Shown here piece by piece: positions 1 through 7,620 of a stretch of 64,000 nt of DNA. The notes under the pieces are model-generated. The model had not been told where the DNA came from and did no database searches. It saw only the letters and a program-made list of their open reading frames with translations. Position 1 is the stretch's first letter, and every line of letters begins with the position of its first letter. The position numbers were made by a program, and so were the translations under genes. Origin of the DNA: Lysinibacillus antri (GTDB lineage Bacteria > Bacillota > Bacilli > Bacillales_A > Planococcaceae); assembly GCF_003977595.1 (NCBI RefSeq), contig NZ_RYYR01000012.1:44164-108163 (forward strand). Direction: 5' to 3'.

Positions 1-135
1 AGAGACAGCTTCAAGTTGGCTCTGCGGCTTGTGTGCTAAGTCCTCTCACTATGTCAACTTTTTTTGAAACTCTGTTAGTATATATTAATAGAACGGATTT
101 TTATCATTTTAAAGCTACTATTTTTAATGAAGAGG
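1..135 (-). repeat. Truncated copy of a dispersed non-coding element
   Basis: This stretch matches the reverse complement of about 48382-48515 with only scattered mismatches, including the shared segments CAAGTTGGCTCTGCGGC and AAAGCTACTAT. The similarity fades about where the stop codon of the adjacent phosphodiesterase gene lies (124-126). The copy is cut by the window edge. In the full copy the matching part forms the first arm of a long imperfect stem-loop. No coding potential is seen. Confidence 0.7.
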
Positions 136-687
136 AAAACTTGCAAACTCCTTATATTTCGGTGTTTCTTCAATATGTGATTCATAAAGGATAATTTCAT
201 TCACAGTAAAAGTAAGCTTTTCTCCATCTTCTGTTGTAATAAAGGTTAGTGAATCTTGGTGAAATGGTTGTTCACTATCCCACTTTCGAGCTAATGTAAT
301 ATGTGGTCGAAAAGGCTTTTTATCAAGTTCAAACCCAAGATCTAAACAATGATTATAAACGAAACTTTGTATATTATTTAGTTCTGCGGAATGTTCTACA
401 TCTGCCCAAAAGATCCGTGGGCTTTTCACCGCACCAAATGTCCCTATTTTATTAAGCGTTAATGAAAACCTTTGTCCCTTTAGTAAAACTTTTGCCGATT
501 TAACAGTTTGACTGAGTAGCTCTTTTTCTACATTTCCTAAAAATGCAAGGGTTATATGATAATCCTGCTCGTGTACCCATCGCTTAAAAGGAAACGTTTT
601 TTTATTCTTTTGGACCCACTCATTTAAGAATGATTTCACTTCATTTGGTAGCTTTACCGCAAAAAAGTAGTGATGTTTGATTGCCAT
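124..687 (-). CDS. thpR: RNA 2',3'-cyclic phosphodiesterase (LigT/ThpR family)
   Basis: The 187-residue product has the two HxTx motifs that define the 2H phosphoesterase fold: HITL at residues 44-47 and HITL at 129-132, each supplying an active-site histidine. The length fits bacterial LigT/ThpR proteins, cytoplasmic enzymes that open 2',3'-cyclic phosphates on RNA ends; the physiological substrate is not established. It starts at ATG after GGGGATGG. The 3' end runs into a dispersed repeat. It is transcribed alone, with the ykkCD-type pair upstream in the same direction but ending some 60 bases away. Confidence 0.85.
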   Translation of the reverse strand: MAIKHHYFFAVKLPNEVKSFLNEWVQKNKKTFPFKRWVHEQDYHITLAFLGNVEKELLSQTVKSAKVLLKGQRFSLTLNKIGTFGAVKSPRIFWADVEHSAELNNIQSFVYNHCLDLGFELDKKPFRPHITLARKWDSEQPFHQDSLTFITTEDGEKLTFTVNEIILYESHIEETPKYKEFASFPLH

Positions 688-745
688 ATTTCCATCCCCT
701 ATAAACTATTTACAATCAATATTATCATTTTCTCCACAATGCATA

Positions 746-1063
746 CTATCCGTCTATCACCTTTAGTCCAACCACCGAAACTAATATAATGGCAATAAAC
801 AATACCCTTTTCCAATCCTTTGATTCACCGTAGAAAGTCATACCTACAATTGTACCTCCCACAACGCCAATTCCCGTCCAAATTGCGTATGCAGTACCCA
901 TTGCAATAAAGTTCATTGAATAATGTAGCAGTATTAAACTAGCACCAAAACCTAGTACAAATAATGATAGTGGCTTCCAACTACGACTCACACTCCACTG
1001 GTTCATCATCGCCACACCAAATGTTTCAAATAATCCCGCTACAATTAACGCAATCCATGCCAT
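746..1063 (-). CDS. ykkD: Guanidinium exporter SMR subunit, YkkD-like
   Basis: A 105-residue small multidrug resistance protein with four predicted membrane helices. The conserved glutamate of the first helix is Glu13, and the GTAYAIWTGIG loop typical of the Gdx/SugE branch is present. Length and sequence resemble Bacillus subtilis YkkD (105 residues). It starts two bases after the stop of the partner gene, so the two are co-translated, and both lie under a guanidine-I riboswitch. The expected role is export of guanidinium by a YkkC-YkkD heterodimer in the cytoplasmic membrane. The substrate is inferred from the riboswitch. Confidence 0.88.
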   Translation of the reverse strand: MAWIALIVAGLFETFGVAMMNQWSVSRSWKPLSLFVLGFGASLILLHYSMNFIAMGTAYAIWTGIGVVGGTIVGMTFYGESKDWKRVLFIAIILVSVVGLKVIDG

Positions 1064-1064
1064 C

Positions 1065-1406
1065 TTAGTTTTCGACCTCTTTTCTATCTTCTTTGTCTGT
1101 CACTACTTTTAATCCAATTACACCTACCAGTAATAAAAGAATTAAAAGGATTTTCACAAGATGAAAGGGCTCACCAAAAAATAGAATCTCTGATAATATA
1201 GCCCCTACCGTCCCTAAACCAACAAACACAGCATACACCGTTCCTGCCGGTAAGTTTTTTGTTGCTGTAACTAAATAATAGTTCGATATGATAATTGCGA
1301 TACCCGTCCCAACCCAAGTTAAAATGCTATTTGCATGAGCTAATCCAATCACCCAAATCACTTCGAATACAACAGCAACGATCACCTTTAGCCAATGTCG
1401 ATTCAT
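1065..1406 (-). CDS. ykkC: Guanidinium exporter SMR subunit, YkkC-like
   Basis: A 113-residue SMR protein with four hydrophobic segments, Glu15 in helix 1 (context [10 protein letters not shown]), [11 protein letters not shown] before helix 3, and a charged C-terminal tail. It resembles B. subtilis YkkC in length and sequence. The ATG follows ACGGAGG at good spacing and is the first gene of the pair; the leader is the guanidine-I riboswitch. It is expected to pair with the 105-residue subunit downstream in an antiparallel heterodimer exporting guanidinium. Confidence 0.9.
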   Translation of the reverse strand: MNRHWLKVIVAVVFEVIWVIGLAHANSILTWVGTGIAIIISNYYLVTATKNLPAGTVYAVFVGLGTVGAILSEILFFGEPFHLVKILLILLLLVGVIGLKVVTDKEDRKEVEN

Positions 1407-1427
1407 TAAAGATACCTCCGTTCAAAA

Positions 1428-1548
1428 TAAAAAAGCCCGAGCGAATACTAGTAATAGTATCTCCCAGGCTTTTATCCTTCCGTGTCACAATAAATGTGGT
1501 TTTCTCTCGGACCAGACCACGTAAAAGTGCGGAACCCTAGAAAACTTT
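1428..1548 (-). promoter_or_regulatory. Guanidine-I (ykkC class) riboswitch with terminator
   Basis: Read on the minus strand, the leader carries the conserved ykkC blocks in order: CTAGGGTTCCG, GGTCTGGTCCGAGAG, then ACACGGAAGGATAAAAGCC. The 3' part (AAAGCCTGGGAGA pairing with the GCTCGGGCTTTTTT segment at 1431-1443) forms an intrinsic terminator that competes with aptamer completion. It lies just upstream of the SMR pair. In characterised members, guanidine binding prevents termination and turns on the exporter. Confidence 0.95.
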
Positions 1549-1685
1549 TTTATTTAACTGCCTTGTATTATTTCACATTTTCAGTTTGATTTCAAGGGAG
1601 CCATATGTAAGCTTTAATTTGAAACTCCACCTGTTTCCATTTCTCTAGTATGTTCGATATGATAGACATAGCAAGGAGGGTACGA

Positions 1686-2501
1686 ATGGCTAAAGATAAA
1701 GAAAATGAAGTTGAACCAATAAGCGAAGAAGAATTGATTGAACTCGTATTAGAAGCACAAAAAGAGGCACTTGAAAAAGCGCGACTGGAAAGATTGTCTG
1801 GGATAAAAAAACAAAAGAAGCGGCCACGGTCTGTTCGATTGGTTGCTTGGATCATGGCTGGAATGCTCCTATTCAGTACATTTGCAGTCATTTTTGAAAT
1901 ATACTCTATCCCTGCAATTGAATTTATTAAAAAATCCGCCGCCCTTTCTCAACAAGACGAGATTAAAACATATAAAAAAGCAATTGTTGAAGTGAAAACA
2001 AACAATGGAAAAGGTACTGGCTTTTCTATCTCTGACGATGGATACATTGTGACAAATGAACATGTTATTGATGACGCACTTACAATTACCGTTACTTTTC
2101 CCGGTGATGGAATATATAAAGGTGAAGTTGTTGAAAGCTACCCAACTATTGATTTAGCCATTTTGAAAGTAGATAGCGAGAATCTACCTCATTTATCTTT
2201 AGAAAAATCCTACGAGCCAACAAAAGGCGAACAAATCTACTTTATTGGAAATCCTTTATACTTTACAGGCATTGCAAATGAAGGAAAAGTAATTGATTAT
2301 ACGTTGCTGCAAGATTGGGAAGATGAAGTCATTATGTTGGATGCACCCGTCTATCACGGGAATAGTGGTAGCCCTGTCATTAATAAAGTAGGTAATGTTA
2401 TTGGGATTGTTTTCGCCACTACAAAAACAGAAGAATACGGCCGTGTTGGATTATTTATTCCGATTGATTTATTACACGAAAAGCTTAATCTATTAAAATA
2501 G
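1686..2501 (+). CDS. Membrane-anchored trypsin-like serine protease (HtrA-like, no PDZ)
   Basis: The product is 271 residues. It has a charged cytoplasmic N-terminus (1-50), one membrane helix (about 51-72) and an extracytoplasmic chymotrypsin-fold domain. The catalytic triad is His126 (TNEHVID), Asp156 (TIDLAIL) and Ser227 (GNSGSPV). It resembles HtrA/DegP proteases but ends after the protease domain, without PDZ. The chosen ATG has AAGGAGG upstream; a reading frame extends 12 codons further but without a better site. It stands alone. A surface quality-control or processing role is plausible; the substrate is unknown. Confidence 0.8.
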   Translation: MAKDKENEVEPISEEELIELVLEAQKEALEKARLERLSGIKKQKKRPRSVRLVAWIMAGMLLFSTFAVIFEIYSIPAIEFIKKSAALSQQDEIKTYKKAIVEVKTNNGKGTGFSISDDGYIVTNEHVIDDALTITVTFPGDGIYKGEVVESYPTIDLAILKVDSENLPHLSLEKSYEPTKGEQIYFIGNPLYFTGIANEGKVIDYTLLQDWEDEVIMLDAPVYHGNSGSPVINKVGNVIGIVFATTKTEEYGRVGLFIPIDLLHEKLNLLK

Positions 2502-2574
2502 TAATTAACAATTCCCTTTTTTCTAAAGTGCTACAATGAACCTCAATTTCATAGCATCATATTACTTTTTTATT

Positions 2575-4010
2575 GTAAACTTTGTTGACAACATAATTTT
2601 ATTCATATAAAAATATCCATTATATCACCTAGCAATTTTAGGTGATATTTTGTTTATAAAGCAATTACTTTTCTACACATTCAATCAAGACGTTTCTATA
2701 CATTGATAAATCAAACTCTCTATTCATTTTCTTTGTAAACCATGTTGACGTTAATAATTTACTAACATAGAAAGTACAGTTTATTTTATCAATAAAACTT
2801 ACGTTACTAAATTCTAATATCTTTAATATCTTTGAAATTTGGCATACCGCAGCCGACATCCTCTTTTTATGTCAACCTAGTTTACATTAAAGATATTTTT
2901 ATATATTTAACAAACCCACACTACTTATATACATAGATTTCTTAATATAATTTTTTCGTCAACCAAGTAGACAAAAAAACTTGAGTTAAATCCTTTTTTA
3001 TCAACCCTTATTAACCACTTCTCTAAAATCAGATAAGAATAATATTATTCTCACATTTTTTGATTCCCAACACAAAAAGGACCTGCTCTTAACAACAGAA
3101 TCCCTAAATTTCAAATTATCTTTTTATCATGACTACGATTGTCCACATAATTACAGAATATTGTACTGTTTTGAATACCGATCCATCATACAAAAATAGA
3201 TAAGCTGCTACGTAAATACAAATAAATAATAAAATAGCTTGTACAAACCTCAACTTCCCAACCCCTCGTATTGGTTTTAGCACCCTAAACCTTCACTCAT
3301 ACATCATATTATTTATCTAAATTCTTTATGAAGATTTACAATTTCCAAGCATCTTAAATAGCAGCATTTTAAAAATAGAACGTCCATATAAAACCTTCTA
3401 GCTTACATGATCACTTACAATTTCTTATAAAAATTACTTTCATAATTAGAACCATGTTTAAAAAATCGCTTCTCACTCGACATAAATCCATCTATTGTTA
3501 CAAACACCCTATATAAATATCACTTTCTCGTAAACTTAGTTGACAGAAAATTATGTATCCACCTTTATGTTTCAAAGTATTAATCCAGTATTCTTTAACG
3601 GCACTACACTCCAATTATTATTTTAATAACTTCTACAGTTTTTGACTTCTCTCGACTATTTTACTTTTACACAATAATAAAATTGTCAACTATGTTTACA
3701 ATTAATTTCAACAGGCTATATATAATACCATCACTTAAGCCACTTATCTTACTTATTATCTTGAGAAGAACACTATTCACAGGTTATGTAATTTTCGAGT
3801 CTTTTTTCGACAATACAATCTATATAAATATAATATTTTCGTCATCTAGGTTGACAGAAAAACTAACTATCCACCTTTTACTTCTACTGCTTGACACCAC
3901 TTTTCTGATTCATATACACGCTATCAGTTATTTGAAAATAAAATTCGTTCAAACAATTATTTCAACAAATTTCACCTATTCAAAATAACAATTTCGTCAA
4001 CTTAATTGAC
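2575..4010. repeat. Array of eight 15-bp dyads, GTMAAC-N3-GTTKAC
   Basis: Copies start at 2575, 2735, 2871, 2958, 3530, 3685, 3841 and 3996. Six keep at least five of six bases in each half-site; those at 2958 and 3996 are also recognisable. The last four are spaced 155, 156 and 155 bases. Copies at 3530 and 3841 share the right flank (TTGACAGAAAA then TATCCACCTTT), as do those at 3685 and 3996 (ATTAATTT), suggesting a decayed 311-base unit. The motif was not found in this form elsewhere in the window. Confidence 0.75.
2621..2652 (+). terminator. Possible intrinsic terminator
   Basis: Perfect stem ATATCACCT/AGGTGATAT with a 9-base loop, followed by TTTTGTTT. It lies 120 bases beyond the protease gene and may end its transcript. 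The AT-rich stem makes it weak. Confidence 0.4.
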
Positions 4011-4161
4011 GATTAATTTTAATAGAGGTGTTAATTTATCAATCTTAATAGCCTCACTTTAGAATATCGCTCCATTTCACAAATTATATTACCCAAAAGT
4101 TCAAAATAACGTATGATAAATAATTTTTTGAGCCCACGAGCTTTATTAATGAGGTAAAAAG

Positions 4162-4398
4162 TATTTTAGCCATACTTCACCCACATATGGAAGTTCATTG
4201 AATACGAACAAAATGGATGGATTCAGTTATAAGACTGCTAGCGAGAATATCACACAAGGATAAAAAACCGCAGTTGGGATAGCATGGATGAACAGTGATG
4301 ACCATCGAAAAAATATATTAAGTGCAAGTTTTACTCAAATCGGTGTAGGTTATGAACAAAATGGAAGTTACTGGACACAACTATTTATAAACCAATAA
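4162..4398 (+). pseudogene. Decayed CAP-domain (YkwD/SCP-like) gene, C-terminal part
   Basis: Translating 4162-4398 gives YFSHTSPTYGS, then SYKTASENITQG, an in-frame TAA, then AWMNSDDHRKNIL, IGVGYEQNGSYWTQLF and a stop. These are the signature blocks of bacterial CAP/YkwD secreted proteins (His in SHTSP, GEN-like ASEN, HRKNIL, IGVGY). The TAA stands where family members commonly have Gln. Upstream of 4162 the frame is lost, with INEVK-like residues in another frame, so there is also a shift. The signal peptide and start are not recognisable. The gene is dead but recent enough to read. Confidence 0.85.
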
Positions 4399-4426
4399 AA
4401 AGACAGGGAAAACCCCCTGTCTTTTT
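4396..4426 (+). terminator. Intrinsic terminator
   Basis: Stem AAAGACAGGG / CCCTGTCTTT with a short A-rich loop and a T run, directly after the CAP pseudogene. It looks like that gene's original terminator. Confidence 0.8.
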
Positions 4427-4500
4427 CAATTGTTATTTTATAGATTCTCCAATCATCAATACGTTGGACGAACGAGTTCATTAAATTTATATGTAAATGC

Positions 4501-4532
4501 AAAAAAGACCTGATTATTAGTAAATCAAGTCT
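4501..4532 (-). terminator. Intrinsic terminator of the DUF3885 gene
   Basis: On the minus strand AGACTTGATT pairs with AATCAGGTCT around a short loop, followed by a run of six T. It lies about 30 bases after the stop of the 4561-5460 gene. Confidence 0.75.
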
Positions 4533-4560
4533 AAGGATGTAGAACCGTTGCCGGACAAAT

Positions 4561-5460
4561 TTAGCTCCTATGAACCTTTGTAGCGACCCACCCTTCATAT
4601 ATTCCTTCATATTTCTTTGCATAGAGAGCTATTAATTCTGTTTGATAATCGATTAAGGCCAATACTTCCATTTTGCTCGCCCAAATCTTAAATGTATTTT
4701 GCGTCCATTCATAAGTGATTTGAAAACCCGTTTGCTCTATTTCTTGAAGACAGCTTTTTCCCTTTTCGTACGGTATCGTTAATGAATGAACGATTGTCAT
4801 TGTATTATCGATTCTTAAATTAACCTCCATGGCACGAACCAATTCTCTATTTTTATTAATCCGACATAGTTTTTCCTGTACAGTTTCCGTCACCTGAAAA
4901 AGTCCTTCTTTAAATGCACGATCAATGCGAAGTCGATCATAATCTAATATCCACCTTCTGAACTGATGGTAAATAGGACGTAACACATCTTGGTTCACGG
5001 AATAGATATCACAACCACGATCATCATACATATGAAATAAGATACTCGTCGTTGTATTAATTAAATAGACTTGCCCTTCTATTTTTGGCTTTACTGAAAA
5101 GTCCGCATTTGCTATGGCTCGAAGCAATGTTGGTAAACGAAAGGATGCCTTATTCCCAGATACAGACCAATAAAACTCCTTCCCGTCTTCACAGTCAATC
5201 TCTTCATATTTCAATCGATAAATATCTTTCGGATTGATTAAAAAGCGATTTATGTTGGGCAATGCATTTTGATAGGTGCAAATAATGAGTACTACTTGAT
5301 CTTCTTGTTGAAAAAGGCTATTTACAATCTGCTTAGCACGATTAAGAAGCGGTTGGAAATAGTTTTCGGTTAAATACTCCTCTTTTTTCTCAGGTATTAC
5401 CCCTAATTCAAAACGAATCCAATTATGTTTTTGATTTAGCCAATTCGTTAAATACTCCAT
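4561..5460 (-). CDS. DUF3885 domain protein
   Basis: A soluble 299-residue protein without signal peptide or membrane segment. The middle part has DDRGCDIYSV followed by WILDYDRLRID, matching the DDRG-D and W-LDYDR signature I associate with DUF3885, a family of unknown function often found near cell-wall or contact-dependent loci. The C-terminal 90 residues (from about 210) look like a separate alpha/beta region that I do not recognise. It starts at ATG after AAGGAGG and is monocistronic. No role can be assigned. Confidence 0.6.
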   Translation of the reverse strand: MEYLTNWLNQKHNWIRFELGVIPEKKEEYLTENYFQPLLNRAKQIVNSLFQQEDQVVLIICTYQNALPNINRFLINPKDIYRLKYEEIDCEDGKEFYWSVSGNKASFRLPTLLRAIANADFSVKPKIEGQVYLINTTTSILFHMYDDRGCDIYSVNQDVLRPIYHQFRRWILDYDRLRIDRAFKEGLFQVTETVQEKLCRINKNRELVRAMEVNLRIDNTMTIVHSLTIPYEKGKSCLQEIEQTGFQITYEWTQNTFKIWASKMEVLALIDYQTELIALYAKKYEGIYEGWVATKVHRS

Positions 5461-5554
5461 TTTCCCTCCTTGTAATAACCGTTATTGTAAGCATTCTTTG
5501 AATAGGTCCGTTCCGTGTTCCAAATATTTTAACATATCATTTATAATCACAATT

Positions 5555-5590
5555 AAAAAAGACGCCTCCGTAAATTTCGGAAACGCCTAA
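5555..5590 (-). terminator. Intrinsic terminator of menA
   Basis: GGCGTTTCCG pairs with CGGAGGCGTC (with G-T pairs) on the minus strand and is followed by six T, immediately beyond the menA stop. Confidence 0.75.
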
Positions 5591-5593
5591 CCT

Positions 5594-6502
5594 TTAAAAT
5601 ATATAACTAATCAATAATCCAATAGACAAAAGGAAACTAAATAACGTATTGGTAATCGCTGTGGATTTCATTGCCACTCGCATATATTGCAGCTCTGTCA
5701 CTCCTTTTTTAAAGCCTTGGATCGCTGAAATTGGCTTTTTCACACTTAGAAAAATAACCAATGCCCAAGGACTAATATCTCCTTGGAAAACTAAAATCAC
5801 AATCCATAAATAAGACAGGACAAAAGCTATAGCTAAAGAACCGATCGCTTTATCTCTACCTAGAAGAATTGCCAATGTTTTACGTCCACCTTTTGTATCT
5901 TCTTCGATATCACGAATGTTATTTGCCATATTAATGCCACCGACTAAAATTCCAGCCGGTATAGACACTAATATCGCAAGGAGTGTTAGCGTATTTGTTT
6001 GGATAAAGTAAGCAATTAACACAAACCCTGTCCCCATTAACGCTCCTGCAAACAGCTCACCAAATGGAGTGTAGGCAATTGGGATTGGTCCACCTGTGTA
6101 AAGATAACCTACAGCCATACCGAACAGCCCAATCACCACTAACCACCAACTACTATTCATACAAATGTAAACACCGATGATCGCTGCAAATACATAGAGT
6201 AAAATCGCAACGGTTAGCACGTTTTTAGGCTTCAATCCATGACGAACGATCCCGCCACCAATACCCACTGATTCAGCTGTGTCTAATCCGCGCTTAAAAT
6301 CGTAATATTCATTAAATAAATTGGTCGCGATTTGCAATGCTAAACAAGCAATCATCATTGCAGCAAATAATAACCAATCAATTTTTGTTTCATACAATGC
6401 CAATACTGTCCCTAAAATGACAGGGGCAAAGGTCGCCGTTAGTGTATGTGGTCGAGTCATTTTCCACATTAACTTAGCGGGACTTAAAGTTTCATTTTCC
6501 AT
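5594..6502 (-). CDS. menA: 1,4-dihydroxy-2-naphthoate polyprenyltransferase
   Basis: UbiA-family prenyltransferase of 302 residues with about eight or nine membrane helices. The first aspartate-rich motif is NEYYDFKRGLD (residues 64-74) followed by IGGGIVRHGL, characteristic of MenA. The second is NNIRDIEEDTKGG in the C-terminal half. It attaches the polyprenyl chain to dihydroxynaphthoate in menaquinone synthesis at the cytoplasmic membrane. The ATG at 6502 is preferred: a TTG four codons upstream abuts the AAGGAAG site directly. Other men genes are not adjacent. Confidence 0.9.
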   Translation of the reverse strand: MENETLSPAKLMWKMTRPHTLTATFAPVILGTVLALYETKIDWLLFAAMMIACLALQIATNLFNEYYDFKRGLDTAESVGIGGGIVRHGLKPKNVLTVAILLYVFAAIIGVYICMNSSWWLVVIGLFGMAVGYLYTGGPIPIAYTPFGELFAGALMGTGFVLIAYFIQTNTLTLLAILVSIPAGILVGGINMANNIRDIEEDTKGGRKTLAILLGRDKAIGSLAIAFVLSYLWIVILVFQGDISPWALVIFLSVKKPISAIQGFKKGVTELQYMRVAMKSTAITNTLFSFLLSIGLLISYIF

Positions 6503-6596
6503 GAATCTATTCAACTTCCTTACTATTTATAAGTTTCATTCATCCATTATAACAAATTCAACTAGTTGCTCAAATGACTTGTACTAATTAAACAAT

Positions 6597-6625
6597 CAAA
6601 AAGCCCACCTAATATCGTGGACTTA
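6597..6625 (-). terminator. Intrinsic terminator of tandem GNAT gene
   Basis: AGTCCAC/GGTGGGCT stem with T run on the minus strand, immediately after the stop at 6633. Confidence 0.7.
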
Positions 6626-6632
6626 TTTTGAA

Positions 6633-7511
6633 TTATTCACCTGTATATACAAAGTAATCCACTTGCATCGACTTAATAAATCCTGCTTTTTCATATACCG
6701 CAAGTGCTCTCTCGTTATCTACTTCTACTTCTAGCATGACAATTTTTTCACCACTGCGTAACGCAAAGTCTTTTACCCAGTTTAATAGTGCCGTTGCAAC
6801 ACCTTGACCTTGATAATCTGGGTGTACGGCTAATGCGGTTACCCATTGGATGTCACCTTCTTTTACGGATGTGACAGTTCCTGCAATTTCATCGTCTAAA
6901 ATGGCAACCCACATAATTCGTCCTTCAGTAGAAGTGTTATAGGAAATTAATTCCACCGATTCTTCTCGTAAATCACCAAATGCTTCACCTAAAATTTCAA
7001 TCATATTGTCCTCATCCGCTATTTCAATATACGGACGAATAAAAATACGATCACATAGCGCTGTTGCTTCAGATCTTGCTTCAAAAGTTGCTTCTGAAAA
7101 GCTATAACTATACCCATACTTCTCAACAAATTTACGACGGGAAGTATCAGTTTCGATTACTAACGCTAGTTCCCCTTCTGCCCCACGGTGATGAAGACCA
7201 TCTCCAACTACTTTTAATAAAGCTTCATCAATTCCAATTTCTCTATACATCGGAGCAACTAAAATCGACCATTCATATGTATTTAACCCCATTTGATCCA
7301 TAGCATTCGCTACACCTACTAATTGGTCGTGCTCATCGTCATATGCGAGGACAAAAAATCCCCTTGCATCCACCTTTTGGGACTCCGTTAAATTTAATAC
7401 TGGACAATAGTTAAATTGATCTATGACGAAAGCTTCGTCACATAATAGTTTAATTTCTTTATAGGTTTCGTCATCTATAGGAAAAGATGCAGTAATAATT
7501 GAAAAATTCAT
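6633..7511 (-). CDS. Tandem GNAT acetyltransferase
   Basis: A soluble 292-residue protein made of two GNAT folds. The N-terminal one (about 1-140) is divergent: it keeps a VAPMYREIGIDEALL segment but has lost the canonical acetyl-CoA Q/R-x-x-G-x-G/A loop. The C-terminal one (about 155-290) has a clear HPDYQGQGVATALL loop and the usual ERALAVYEKAGF end, so only this half looks active. MshD-type proteins share the architecture, but the substrate here is unknown. It starts at ATG after AGGAGCG. An 18-bp palindrome lies 83 bases upstream. Confidence 0.75.
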   Translation of the reverse strand: MNFSIITASFPIDDETYKEIKLLCDEAFVIDQFNYCPVLNLTESQKVDARGFFVLAYDDEHDQLVGVANAMDQMGLNTYEWSILVAPMYREIGIDEALLKVVGDGLHHRGAEGELALVIETDTSRRKFVEKYGYSYSFSEATFEARSEATALCDRIFIRPYIEIADEDNMIEILGEAFGDLREESVELISYNTSTEGRIMWVAILDDEIAGTVTSVKEGDIQWVTALAVHPDYQGQGVATALLNWVKDFALRSGEKIVMLEVEVDNERALAVYEKAGFIKSMQVDYFVYTGE

Positions 7512-7593
7512 AGAATACTTTCGCTCCTAAATCATCTTATATTATATCGATTTAATTTTAGAGGAACGAAAGTACTGTAGCAAGGTCATTTCA

Positions 7594-7611
7594 GTAATTA
7601 CATGTAATTAC
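7594..7611. promoter_or_regulatory. Perfect 18-bp palindrome, candidate operator
   Basis: GTAATTAC-AT-GTAATTAC is a perfect palindrome upstream of the tandem GNAT gene (minus strand), beyond a TATAAT box at about 7545. It lies 10 bases past the stop of the ABC subunit gene. A repressor or activator site is plausible; no regulator can be named. Confidence 0.4.
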
Positions 7612-7620
7612 CTAGTGGAA

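Larger units (their letters stand above)
2502..4161. other. AT-rich gene desert carrying a dyad array
   Basis: About 1.66 kb with no convincing gene on either strand. The two open frames in it (about 2665-2859 minus and 3683-3988 plus) lack ribosome binding sites and recognisable protein character. Base composition is much more AT-rich than the neighbours. It holds a terminator-like hairpin near 2621-2652, the eight-site dyad array, and at its right end the remains of a CAP-domain gene. Confidence 0.7.

Noticed and set aside
1592..1891. 99-codon minus-strand ORF across the protease gene start
   Set aside because: Antisense to a protein with an intact catalytic triad and good ribosome binding site; Ser/Phe-rich composition is typical of a shadow frame.
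2665..2859. 64-codon minus-strand ORF in the gene desert
   Set aside because: No ribosome binding site or family resemblance, and it contains one copy of the dyad motif. AT-rich DNA here yields such frames by chance.
3683..3988. 101-codon plus-strand ORF in the gene desert
   Set aside because: It spans two dyad sites, has no ribosome binding site and translates to low-complexity Ile/Leu/Thr-rich sequence.
2575..4010. CRISPR-like array
   Set aside because: The repeats are only 15 bp, palindromic with variable centres, and 87-572 bases apart; no cas genes are present.
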